This document shows, piece by piece, positions 21,399-31,300 of a stretch of DNA of 64,000 nucleotides. Under the pieces are notes generated by a model that saw nothing but the letters and a program-made list of their open reading frames with translations, ran no database searches and was not told the origin of the DNA. The DNA is taken from NCBI RefSeq assembly GCF_051014445.1, contig NW_027488368.1:3286001-3350000 (forward strand), given 5' to 3'. The translations under genes and the position numbers were made by a program. Each line of letters begins with the position of its first letter. Position 1 is the first letter of the stretch. This DNA is from Colletes latitarsis. Its lineage: Eukaryota; Arthropoda; Insecta; Hymenoptera; Colletidae.

Positions 21399-24300
21399 CC
21401 GCCCCGCCTCCTCCTCCAGGCCAACCTCAACCACTGCCGCGCGGCACAGGACTTGATGTCCCAAGTCCTCGCGGAGTGGGGGGTTGGCCTGGCGGTCGCC
21501 GCCGAGCCGTACCGCGTCCCTGATCACCCTCATTGGGTGGGCGACGCGGACGGCTTGGTGGCGACGGTATGGGGAGGGGGCGACGGGTGCCTACCGTTCT
21601 CCTTGTTGGAGCGCGGTCGGGGATTCGTCGCCGTGGACTGGGGGGGAGTCGCTGTGGTGGGGTGCTACATTTCGCCCCGTAGCGGTCACGCTGCGTTCGA
21701 GCTGTACTTGGCCGAGGTCGCGGCGTGCGTGCAGCGCTACGCGGCCCGGCCGGTGCTGGTCCTGGGGGATTTTAATGCCAAGTCGGTGGCTTGGGGATCC
21801 TCCAGGACCTCCGTTCGCGGCGGGATCCTGGGCGATTGGGCGGCGGGGCTCGACCTCCGGGTATTGAACCGGGGGTCGGAGCACACATGCGTGCGGCGAT
21901 ATGGGGGGTCCATCGTGGATGTTGGATTCGCGACCCCCAACGCCGTGCGCATGGTGTCGGGTTGGCACGTGGTCGCTGGGGCAGAGACACTCTCCGATCA
22001 CCGGTACATCCGGATGGAGATCTCTGCCGCCGCGAGTGCATCCCGACACGGCCGCCTGCGTGGCACCCCACCACGCCGCTGGGCGCTTCGGCGCCTGGAC
22101 AAGGACGCCCTGATGGCAGCTGCCCTCGCTGCAACTTGGCCGCAGGGAGCGGCCGAGTTGCCGAGCATAGAGGAGGAGGTCGCCCGGCTCGGGGCATTGG
22201 TCGCGGGTATTTGCGACGTGGCGATGCCACGGGTCGGGCGGGCTTCTCCTCGCCGGGCGGTGTACTGGTGGTCGGACGCGATCGCGGAGTTGCGAGTCGC
22301 GACTGTCCGCGCCCGACGCCAGTACACCCGCGCGCGCCGTCGTCAACGTACAGGCGACGGCGTGGCGCGAGCGAGGGCAGCTGATGACCTGTATGGAGCA
22401 TACCGCGTGGCGCGGGTTGCTCTGCAGGTCGCCATCAAACGGGCCAAGACCCAGGCATGGAAGGAGCTCCTCCAGACCCTTGATGACGATCCATGGGGGC
22501 GCCCATATAAGGTGGTGCTGAATAAGCTCCGCCCGTGGGCGCCCCCCGTCACCGAGGGTCTTGACCCCCGGCTGCTGGAGGACGTGGTCAATACACTCTT
22601 CCCAATTGGGGAGAGGGGACCGCGTCCTCCGGCGGCGGCGGCTGTCCCAGTGGAGTGGACGGCCGAGCTGGGGGTCACGCAGGAGGAGCTGGCAGCGGCC
22701 ATCAGACGGCTCGGGGTTCGTAACACGGCCCCGGGTCCGGATGGTGTGCCCGGCCGGGTTTGGGTCTTGACCCAGGGCGTCCTTGGGGCCGACCTCAGGC
22801 GGTTGTTCGACCGCTGCCTGAGGGACGGGCGATTCCCCCCCAGTTGGAAGGTGGCGAGGATGGTCCTCCTCCGGAAGGAGGGTCGGCCCGCGGAGTCTCC
22901 CTCCGCATACCGGCCCATTTGTCTCCTCGACGAGGTGGGCAAGCTCTTCGAGCGTGTGTTTGCTGCCCGCCTCGTCGAGCACCTGTCGCGGGGTGATCCC
23001 GGTCTGGCCGATTGCCAGTTCGGTTTCCGGGGGGGCCGATCGACTATCGACGCGATAGGTCGTGTGAGGGCCCTCTCGGAGGCGGCCGTCTCCAGGGGAG
23101 GGGTGGCATTGGCAATATCCTTGGATATTGCCAATGCCTTTAACACCCTCCCCTGGGAAGGGATAAGGAGGGGACTCGAATATCATCGAGTCCCCTCTTG
23201 TCTCAGGGCGGTCGTCGGGGATTATCTCCGCGGCAGGTGGATCGAGTATCCGGGCCGGGATGGTGATATGCGGAGGGAGGTGTACTGCGGTGTTCCGCAG
23301 GGGTCGGTCCTCGGGCCACTCCTGTGGAACATCGCGTACGACTCGGTGTTGCGGGCCGGCCTCCCCGACGGCGTCAGCACGGTGTGTTATGCGGATGACA
23401 CACTGGTGCTGGCCGTCGGGGCGCACTGGGGGAGGGCCATGCGTCGCGCGGAGGAGGGGTCGCAACGTGTCGTCGACCGGATCAGGGGGATGGGGATGAC
23501 GGTGGCGGTCCATAAGACCGAGGTGATTGCGTTTCATTCACCTCGGCAGGATCCGCCACCCCCTCTGATTCGGGTGGGTGGGGCTGACATCGAGGTGAAG
23601 CCCCAGATCAGGTATCTGGGGCTGATCCTCGATAGCCACTGGCGTTTCGAGAAGCATTTCCGCTGCCTGGTCCCCCGGTTGGAAAGGATGGTTGCGGCTC
23701 TGGGACGGATCCTGCCCAACCTGGGGGGCCCGGCGGGCCGAGTTCGTCGCCTCTATGTGGCAATGGTCCAGTCGGTGGCCCTATACGGGGCCCCCGTCTG
23801 GGCGGACGACCTGGCTGCCTCCCGGCGCAGCATGACTATGCTGCGTCGGGTGCAGAGGCGCATGGCGCTCAGGGTCGTCCGCGGGTATCGGACCATGTCA
23901 CATGAGGCGGCGACGGTTCTAGCGGGGATGCCGCCCATGGACCTGCTCGCGCGGTCGCACGCGGTGATGTACCGGCACCGCGTCGACCGTCGCGCGGGGG
24001 TGGGGGCGGTCCCGGGCGGGCAGGAACCTGCTTGGGGCGATTTGAAGCGCCAGGCCCGGCAGTCCGTGTTGCTCGCGCGGCAGGAGCGGCTGGTTCTGCC
24101 AACCGCGGGGCACCGGACTGTCGGGGCTGTTCGGCCACTCCTGAAGGAGTGGCTGGACAGAGGCCATGGCAGCCTCACCTACCGGCTGGCACAGGTATTT
24201 TCCGGGCATGGCAGCTTCGGAAGATACCTGTGCCGGATAGGGAAGGAGCCGACGGCGCGTTGCTGCCACTGCGACGCTGAGCAGGACACGGCGGATCATA

Positions 24301-24578
24301 CCCTGGAGGTATGCCCCGCGTGGGAGGGGGAGCGCCGTGTCCTGGTCGGCGTCGTCGGGCGGGATGTCTCGCTGCCGGGCGTGGTGCGCGCCATGCTCGG
24401 CAGCGAGGAGAAGTGGAGGGCCGTGGCCTCCTTCTGCGAGAACGTAATGTTGCAGAAGGAGGCCGCGGGGAGGGAGCGCGAGCTTCAGCGGCGCGCTGAA
24501 GCTCGCGCTCGTGCGGTGGCCCGAGGTCGTCGCCCGGTCGCGAGGCGTCGCGGGCGGCCGCCTCGGCGTGGCGGATGA
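21396..24578 (+). CDS. ORF2 endonuclease / reverse transcriptase, element 2
   Basis: 1060 aa, uninterrupted, with the endonuclease, reverse transcriptase and C-terminal CCHC finger laid out as in element 1. Catalytic residues are unchanged: N10/N12, E37, D125, N127, D201, H202, D577, D667 and D668. About eleven residues differ from element 1, among them C65-L66 for S-P, S136 for P, G589 for E just after motif A, and K for G in the FExHF stretch. None hits a motif. It starts at the TAATG overlap with ORF1 and ends in a very basic tail (ARGRRPVARRRGRPPRRGG). It is the most likely source of enzyme in the window, together with element 3, since both keep leader and ORF1. Confidence 0.95.
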   Translation: MPPRLLLQANLNHCRAAQDLMSQVLAEWGVGLAVAAEPYRVPDHPHWVGDADGLVATVWGGGDGCLPFSLLERGRGFVAVDWGGVAVVGCYISPRSGHAAFELYLAEVAACVQRYAARPVLVLGDFNAKSVAWGSSRTSVRGGILGDWAAGLDLRVLNRGSEHTCVRRYGGSIVDVGFATPNAVRMVSGWHVVAGAETLSDHRYIRMEISAAASASRHGRLRGTPPRRWALRRLDKDALMAAALAATWPQGAAELPSIEEEVARLGALVAGICDVAMPRVGRASPRRAVYWWSDAIAELRVATVRARRQYTRARRRQRTGDGVARARAADDLYGAYRVARVALQVAIKRAKTQAWKELLQTLDDDPWGRPYKVVLNKLRPWAPPVTEGLDPRLLEDVVNTLFPIGERGPRPPAAAAVPVEWTAELGVTQEELAAAIRRLGVRNTAPGPDGVPGRVWVLTQGVLGADLRRLFDRCLRDGRFPPSWKVARMVLLRKEGRPAESPSAYRPICLLDEVGKLFERVFAARLVEHLSRGDPGLADCQFGFRGGRSTIDAIGRVRALSEAAVSRGGVALAISLDIANAFNTLPWEGIRRGLEYHRVPSCLRAVVGDYLRGRWIEYPGRDGDMRREVYCGVPQGSVLGPLLWNIAYDSVLRAGLPDGVSTVCYADDTLVLAVGAHWGRAMRRAEEGSQRVVDRIRGMGMTVAVHKTEVIAFHSPRQDPPPPLIRVGGADIEVKPQIRYLGLILDSHWRFEKHFRCLVPRLERMVAALGRILPNLGGPAGRVRRLYVAMVQSVALYGAPVWADDLAASRRSMTMLRRVQRRMALRVVRGYRTMSHEAATVLAGMPPMDLLARSHAVMYRHRVDRRAGVGAVPGGQEPAWGDLKRQARQSVLLARQERLVLPTAGHRTVGAVRPLLKEWLDRGHGSLTYRLAQVFSGHGSFGRYLCRIGKEPTARCCHCDAEQDTADHTLEVCPAWEGERRVLVGVVGRDVSLPGVVRAMLGSEEKWRAVASFCENVMLQKEAAGRERELQRRAEARARAVARGRRPVARRRGRPPRRGG
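23105..23138 (+). other. Perfect 15-bp hairpin over RT motif A (element 2)
   Basis: GGCATTGGCAATATC, loop CTTG, GATATTGCCAATGCC. The C and G of the loop can also pair, giving 16 bp. An 11-bp hairpin follows at 23169-23196 (AGGGGACTCGA, loop ATATCA, TCGAGTCCCCT). Confidence 0.9.
24188..24234 (+). other. 11-bp hairpin in ORF2 (element 2)
   Basis: GGCACAGGTAT and ATACCTGTGCC enclose 25 nt whose ends also pair (TTCCG / CGGAA). It lies upstream of the C-terminal CCHC finger codons. Equivalents are 16942-16988 in element 1 and 28687-28733 in element 3. Confidence 0.85.
24425..24510 (+). other. Two adjacent long hairpins at the 3' end of ORF2 (element 2)
   Basis: 24425-24464: 13-bp stem GGCCTCCTTCTGC / GCAGAAGGAGGCC with a 14-nt loop. 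24474-24510: 17-bp perfect stem GAGCGCGAGCTTCAGCG / CGCTGAAGCTCGCGCTC with a 3-nt loop. Both are coding and retained in all three copies. Confidence 0.9.
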
Positions 24579-25094
24579 CCTAGGCTGGGAGGGGGGTCCT
24601 GAGGGGACCCTCCTCCCGCCAGGCGGCGCCGGGTCGGACCGGTTGGGGGTAGGAGTGCCTCCCCCTACCGGTCCGACGCAAGGGGAGGCACCCTCGGCGG
24701 TCTGGTGCGGCCATGAACGCCCGGCCGCCGAGGGGTGGAAACGGGGTCGCGGGCGGTTGCGAGTTGGGGCTCGCAGCCGCCACTAAACGCGGCCCCGGGA
24801 CGGATAGCGGCGGGATGGAGTGGCCCCGTCCCGCCGCTATGAGGCAGTGTGTCTACTGGGGGGACCGATTGTCCCCCCGGGGGATGGGCGCGAAAGCGCG
24901 GGCACGGGGAGGATACCGGAAGAATGCTTCGAGCGATTCCCGGTATCCTCCCAAAGCGTGCCGAAGGGTCACCGTGGGGTTTTTAGTGGGTAGGTCCCGC
25001 GCCTGTCGTTGTACGGGCGCGGGGAATCCCACACACCCCTCCCACCTCTCCCCAAGGAGGTGGGAGGGAGTCTTTCGAAGATTTTCCCCACGAC
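24579..25094 (+). other. 3' UTR of element 2: about ten consecutive hairpins
   Basis: From 24587 to 25068 stems follow one another: GGGAGGGGGGTCC/GGGACCCTCCTCCC (24587-24617, one G-U); GTCGGACCGGT/ACCGGTCCGAC (24633-24677); CCCTCGGCGG/CCGCCGAGGG (24691-24734); GGCGGTTGCGAG/CTCGCAGCCGCC (24752-24781, one U-G); ATAGCGGCGGGA/TCCCGCCGCTAT (24804-24840); GGGGGGAC/GTCCCCCC (24858-24878); GCGC-GAAA-GCGC with a GNRA loop (24888-24899); GGGAGGATACCGG/CCGGTATCCTCCC inside GGCACG/CGTGCC (24901-24962); CCCGCGCC/GGCGCGGG (24996-25023); CCCTCCCACCTC/GAGGTGGGAGGG (25037-25068). Structured 3' UTR RNA is known to be recognised by the reverse transcriptase of SART1 and R2-type elements; that role is inferred here. 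Confidence 0.85.
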
Positions 25095-25121
25095 AAAAAA
25101 AAAAAAAAAAAAAAAAAAAAA
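25095..25121 (+). other. Poly-A tail of element 2 (27 A)
   Basis: 27 A after CCCCACGAC; the last two overlap the target-site duplication. Confidence 0.93.
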
Positions 25122-25133
25122 GGCCTGAGATTT
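25120..25133 (+). repeat. Right target-site duplication of element 2
   Basis: AAGGCCTGAGATTT, identical to 19121-19134. The satellite continues TCACTGATCAGACTC, as in the uninterrupted monomers near 1750 and 2460. Confidence 0.9.
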
Positions 25134-27799
25134 TCACTGATCAGACTCATACTTTCGCATTCTTCACATACTTGTTGAACGGATCCTGGGTTTTTTCTGG
25201 TTTGGTTCTCGTAGTAATGTGGCACCACACTGAAACATTCAATTAAACCTGGTCTTGATAAATATTTTAGAGGATAACGCATGTTAGGTTTGGGTTAGGT
25301 CTAGGATTTGCCCTCATCAGGCTCATACTTTCGCGTTTTTCACATACTTGTTGAACAGATCCTGGGTTATTCTCTGGTTTGGATCACATAGTAATGTGGT
25401 ACCACACTGAAACAGTTGATTAAACCAGGTTTCGATCAATATTTTTGAGGATAACGCATGTTAGGTCTAGGTTAGGCCTGGGATTTTCACTCATCGGACT
25501 CATACTTTCGCATTCTTCACATACTTGTTGAACGGATCCTGGTTTTTTTCTGGTTTGGATCACGTAGTAATGTGGGACCACACTGAAACAGTCAATTAAA
25601 CCTGGCTTCGATCAATATTTTAGAGAATTATTCATGTTAGGTCTAGGTTAGGTCTGGGATTTGCTCTCATCAGGCTCATTCTTTCGCATATTTCTCATAC
25701 TTGATGGCTAGATCCTGGGCTTTTTCTAGATTGCATCACGTAGTAATGAAGTACAACACTGAAACAGTCAATGAAACCTGGTTTCCATCAATATCTTAAC
25801 GGACAACGCAAGTTAGGTCTGGGATATGTCTGGGATTTGCCCTCATCAGGCTCATACTTTCGCGTTTTTCACATACTTGTTGAACAGATCCTGGGTTTTT
25901 TCTGGTTTGGATCACGTAGTAGTGTGGTACCACGCTGAAACAGTCCATTAAACCTGGTTTGGATCAATATTTTAGAGGATAACGCATGTTAGGTCTAGGT
26001 TAGGCCTGGGATTTTCACTCATCAGACTCATACTTTCGCATTCTTCACATACTTGTTGAACGGATCCTGGGTTATTTCTGGTTTAGATCACGTAGTAATG
26101 TGGGACCACACTGAAACAGTCAATTAAACCTGGTTTCGATCAATATTTTAGAGAATAATTCATGTTAGGTCTATGTTAGGTCTGGGATTTGCTCTCATCA
26201 GGCTCATACTTTCGCATATTTCCCATACATGTTGAACAGATCCTGGGTTTTTTCTGGTTTGGATCACGTAGTAATGTGGGACCACACTGAAACAATCAAT
26301 TAAACCTGGTCTTGATAAATATTTTAGAGGATAACGCATGTTAGGTCTGGGTTAGGTCTAGGATTTGCCCTTATCAGGCTCATACTTTCGCATATTTCTC
26401 ATACTTCAAGGCTAGATCCTCGGCTGTTTCTGGATTGTATCACGTAGTAATGTGGTACCACGCTGAAACAGTCAATTAAACCTGGTTTCGATCAATATTT
26501 TAGAGGATAATGCAAGTTAGGTCTGGGATAGGTCTAGGATTTGCCCTCATCAGGCTCTTACTTTCGCATATTTCTCATACTTCATGGCTAGATCCTCTGC
26601 TATTTCTGGATTGGATCACGTAGTAAAGTGGTACCACACTGAAACATTCAATGAAACCTGGTCTGGATAAATATTTTAGAGGTTAACGCATCTTAGGTCT
26701 GGGTTAGGTCTAAGATTTGCCCTCATCAGGCTCACAGTTTAGCGTTTTTCACATACTTGTTGAACAGATCCTGGGTTTTTTCTGGTTTGGATCACGAAGT
26801 AGTGTGGTACCACACTGAAACAGTCCATTAAACCTGGTTTCGCTCAATATTTTAGAGGATAACGCATGTAAGGTCTAGGTTAGGTCTGGGATTTGCTCTC
26901 ATCAGGCTCATTCTTTCGCATATTTCTCATACTTGATGGCTAGATCCTGGGTTTTTTATGGTTTGGATCACGTAGTAGTGTGGTACCACACTGAAACAGT
27001 CGACTAAACCTGGTTTCGATCAATATTTTAGAGGATAACGCAATTTAAGTCTGGGATTGGTCTGGGATTTGACCTCATCAGACTCATACTTTCGCGTTTT
27101 TCACATACTTGTTGAACAGATCCTGGGTTATTTTCTGGTTTGGATCACATAGTAATGTGGTACCACACTGAAACAGTAGATTAAACCAGGTTTCGATCAA
27201 TATTTTTGTGGATAACGCATGTTAGGTCTAGGTTAGGCCTGGGATTTTCACTCATCGGACTCATACTTTCGCATTCTTCACATACTTGTTGAACGGATCC
27301 TGGTTTTTTTCTGGTTTGGATCACGTAGTAATGTGGGACCACACTGAAACAGTCAATTAAACCTGGTTTCGGTCAATATTTTAGAGAATATTTCATGTTA
27401 GGTCTAGGTTAGGTCTGCGATTTGCTCTCATCAGGCACATTCTTTCGCATATTTCTCAAACTTGATGGCTAGATCCTGGGCTTTTTCTGGATTGCATCAC
27501 GTAGTGATGTGGTACCACACTGAAACTTTCAATTAAACCAGGTCTTGATAAATATTTTAGAGGCTAACGCATGTTAGGTCTGGGTTAGGTCTCGGATTTG
27601 ACCTCATCAGACTCATACTTTCGCAACACTTCACATACTCCTTGAACAGATCCTGGGTTATTTTCTGGTTTGGATAACATAGTAATGTGGTACCACAATG
27701 AAACAGTCGATTAAACCAGGTTTCGATCAATATTTTAGAGGATAACGCATGTTAGGTCTAGGTTAGGCCTGAGATTTTCACTCATCAGACTCATACTTT
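25122..27799. repeat. 176-bp satellite array, block 3 (about 15 monomers)
   Basis: Satellite between the inverted elements 2 and 3, with the same monomer variants and phase. The left part resembles 5440-6900. The right part (CGCAACACTTCACATACTCC near 27623) is paralogous to about 37500 and 45783. No gene. Confidence 0.95.
27784..27799 (-). repeat. Target-site duplication of element 3, 3' side
   Basis: ATCAGACTCATACTTT (plus-strand reading, 16 bp), repeated at 33788-33803. The intact site is seen near 37668-37683 in ACTCATCAGACTCATAC followed by TTTCGCATTC. Confidence 0.9.
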
Positions 27800-27826
27800 T
27801 TTGTTTTTTTTTTTTTTTTTTTTTTT
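27800..27826 (-). other. A tail of element 3 with one C interruption
   Basis: Read on the minus strand: 23 A, one C (complement of the G at 27803), then 3 A before the target-site duplication. The interruption could be an RT error, an old substitution or a second priming event. Confidence 0.88.
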
Positions 27827-28342
27827 GTCGTGGGGAAAATCTTCGAAAGACTCCCTCCCTTCTCCTTGGGGAGAGGTGGGAGGGGTGTGTGGGATTCCCC
27901 GCGCCAGTACAACGACAGGCGCGGGACCTACCCACTAAATACCCCACGGTGACCCTTCGGCACGCTTTGGGAGGATACCGGGAATCGCTCGAAGCATTCG
28001 TCCGGTATCCTCCCCGTGCCCGCGCTTTCGCGCCCATCCCCCGGGGGGACAATCGGTCCCCCCAGTAGACACACTGCCTCATAGCGGCGGGACGGGGTCA
28101 CTCCATCCCGCCGCTATCCGTCCCGGGGCCGCGTTTAGTGGCGGCTGCGAGCCCCAACTCGCAACCTCCCGCGACCCCGTTTCCACCCCTCGGAGGCCGG
28201 GCGTTCATGGCCGCACCAGACCGCCGAGGGTGCCTCCCCTTGCGTCGGACCGGTAGGGGGAGGCACTCCTACCCCCAACCGGTCCGACCCGGCGCCGCCT
28301 GGCGGGAGGAGGGTCCCCTCAGGACCCCCCTCCCAGCCTAGG
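27827..28342 (-). other. 3' UTR of element 3, chain of hairpins
   Basis: 516 bp with the same hairpins as element 2 in inverted orientation. A few stems carry disrupting changes: GAGAAGGGAGG in the last stem, CCTCCGAGGG in the third and GGAGG in the fourth. Most, including the GNRA-capped GCGC stem and the 12-13 bp stems, are kept. No AATAAA. Confidence 0.85.
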
Positions 28343-31300
28343 TCATCCGCCACGCCGAGGCGGCCGCCCGCGACGCCTCGCGACCGGGCGACGACCTCGG
28401 GCCACCGCACGAGCGCGAGCTTCAGCGCGCCGCTGAAGCTCGCGCTCCCTCCCCGCGGCCTCCTTCTGCAACATTACGTTCTCGCAGAAGGAGGCCACGG
28501 CCCTCCACTTCTCCTCGCTGCCGAGCATGGCGCGCACCACGCCCGGCAGCGAGACATCCCGCCCGACGACGCCGACCAGGACACGGCGCTCCCCCTCCCA
28601 CGCGGGGCATACCACCAGGGTATGATCCGCCGTGTCCTGCTCAGCGTCGCAGTGGCAGCAACGCGCCGTCGGCTCCTTCCCTATCCGGCACAGGTATCTT
28701 CCGAAGCTGCCATGCCCGGAAAATACCTGTGCCATCCGGTAGGTGAGGCTGCCATGGCCTCTGTCCAGCCACTCCTTCAGGAGTGGCCGAACCGCCCCGA
28801 CAGTCCGGTGCCCCGCGGTTGGCAGAGCCAGCCGCTCCTGCCACGCGAGCAACACGGACTGCCGGGCCTGGCGCTTCAAATCGCCCCAAGCAGGTTCCTG
28901 CCCGCCCGGGACCGCCCCCACCCCCGCGCGACGGTCGACGCGGTGCCGGTACATCACCGCGTGCGACCGCGCGAGCAGGTCCATGGGCGGCATCCCCGCT
29001 AGAACCGTCGCCGCCTCATGTGACACGGTCCGATACCCGCGGACGACCCTGAGCGCCATGCGCCTCTGCACCCGACGCAGCATAGTCATGCTGCGCCGGG
29101 AGGCAGCCAGGTCGTCCGCCCAGACGGGGGCCCCGTATAGGGCCACCGACTGGACCATTGCCACATAGAGGCGACGAACTCGGCCCGCCGGGCCCCCCAG
29201 GTTGGGCAGGATCCGGCCCAGAGCCGCAACCATCCTTTCCAACTGGGGGACCAGGCAGCGGAAATGCTCCTCGAAACGCCAGTGGCTATCGAGGATCAGC
29301 CCTAGATACCTGATCTGGGGCTTCACCTCGATGTCAGCCCCACCCACCCGGATCAGAGGGGGTGGCGGATCCTGCCGAGGTGAATGAAACGCAATCACCT
29401 CGGTCTTATGGACCGCCACCGTCATCCCCATCCCCCTGATCCGGTCGACGACGCGTTGCGACCCCTCCTCCGCGCGACGCATGGCCCTCCCCCAGTGCGC
29501 CCCGACGGCCAGTACCAGTGTGTCATCCGCATAACACACCGTGCTGACGCCGTCGGGGAGGCCGGCCCGCAACACCGAGTCGTACGCGATGTTCCACAGG
29601 AGTGGCCCGAGGACCGACCCCTGCGGAACACCGCAGTACACCTCCCTCCGCATATCACCATCCCGGCCCGGATACTCGATCCACCTGCCGCGGAGATAAT
29701 CCCCGACGACCGCCCTGAGACAAGGGGGGACCCGATGATATTCGAGTCCCCTCCTTATCTCTTCCCAGGGGAAGGTGTTAAAGGCATTGGCAATATCCAA
29801 GGATATTGCCAATGCCACCCCTCCCCGGGAGACGGCCGCCCCCGAGAGGGCCCTCACACGACCTATCGCGTCGATAGTCGATCGGCCCCCCCGGAAACCG
29901 AACTGGCAGTCGGCAAGACCGGGATCACCCCGCGACAGGTGCTCGACCAGGCGGGCAGCAATCACCCGCTCGAAGAGCTTGCCCACCTCGTCGAGGAGAC
30001 AAATGGGCCGGTATGCGGAGGGAGACTCCGCGGGCCGACCCTCCTTCCGGAGGAGGACCATCCTCGCCACCTTCCAACTGGGGGGGAATCGCCCGTCCCT
30101 CAGGCAGCGGTCGAACAACCGCCTGAGGTCGGCCCCAAGGACGCCCTGGGTCAAGACCCAAACCCGGCCGGGCACACCATCCGGACCCGGGGCCGTGTTA
30201 CGAACCCCGAGCCGTCTGATGGCCGCTGCCAGCTCCTCCTGCGTGACCCCCAGCTCGGCCGTCCACTCCACTGGGACAGCCGCCACCGCCGGAGGACGCG
30301 GTCCCCTCTCCCCAATTGGGAAGAGTGTATTGACCACGTCCTCCAGCAGCCGGGGGTCAAGACCCTCGGTGACGGGGGGCGCCCACGGGCGGAGCTTATT
30401 CAGCACCACCTTATATGGGCGCCCCCATGGATCGTCATCAAGGGTCTGGAGGAGCTCCTTCCATGCCCGGGTCTTGGCCCGTTTGATGGCGACCTGCAGA
30501 GCAACCCGCGCCACGCGGTATGCTCCATACAGGTCATCAGCTGCCCTCGCTCGCGCCACGCCGTCGCCTGTACGTTGACGACGGCGCGCGCGGGTGTACT
30601 GGCGTCGGGCGCGGACAGTCGCGACTCGCAACTCCGCGATCGCGTCCGACCACCAGTACACCGCCCGGCGAGGAGAAGCCCGCCCGACCCGAGGCATCGC
30701 CGCGTCGCAAATACCCGCGACCAATGCTCCGAGCCGGGCGACCTCCCCCTCTATGCTCGGCAACTCGGCCGCTCCCTGCGGCCAAGTTGCAGCGAGGGCA
30801 GCTGCCATCAGGGCGTCCTTGTCCAGGCGCCGAAGCGCCCAGCGGCGTGGTGGGGTGCCACGCAGGCGGCCGTGTCGGGATGCACTCGCGGCGGCAGAGA
30901 CCTCCATCCGGATGTACCGGTGATCGGAGAGTGTCTCTGCCCCCGCGACCACGTGCCAACCCGACACCATGCGCACAGCGTTGGGGGTCGCGAATCCAAC
31001 ATCCACGATGGACCCCCCATATCGCCGCACGCATGTGTGCTCCGACCCCCGGTTCAATACCCGGAGGTCGAGCCCCGCCGCCCAATCGCCCAGGATCCCG
31101 CCGCGAACGGAGGTCCTGGGGGATCCCCAAGCCACCGACTTGGCATTAAAATCCCCCAGGACCAGCACCGGCCGAGCCGCGCAGCGCTGCACGCATGCCG
31201 CGACCTCGGCCAAGTACAGCTCAAACGCAGCGTGACCGCTACGGGGCGAAATGTAGCACCCCACCACAGCGACTCCCCCCCAGTCCACGGCGACGAATCC

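Larger units (their letters stand above)
19135..25121 (+). mobile_element. Element 2: full-length R1-clade non-LTR retrotransposon (SART-like)
   Basis: 5987 bp: leader, ORF1, ORF2, 3' UTR and A tail, flanked by a 14-bp target-site duplication. The 5' terminus CCCCTCAGGGGCTGCC is shared exactly with element 3, so both are complete at the 5' end. The clade call rests on the apurinic-type endonuclease with QANLNHC/AEPYR motifs, three CCHC knuckles in ORF1, one C-terminal finger in ORF2, no RNase H, a poly-A 3' end and the TAATG ORF junction known from Bombyx SART1. SART and TRAS elements insert into TTAGG telomere repeats; here the target is satellite carrying TTAGG-like motifs. R1 clade is fairly certain; the exact lineage within it is not. 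Confidence 0.93.
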
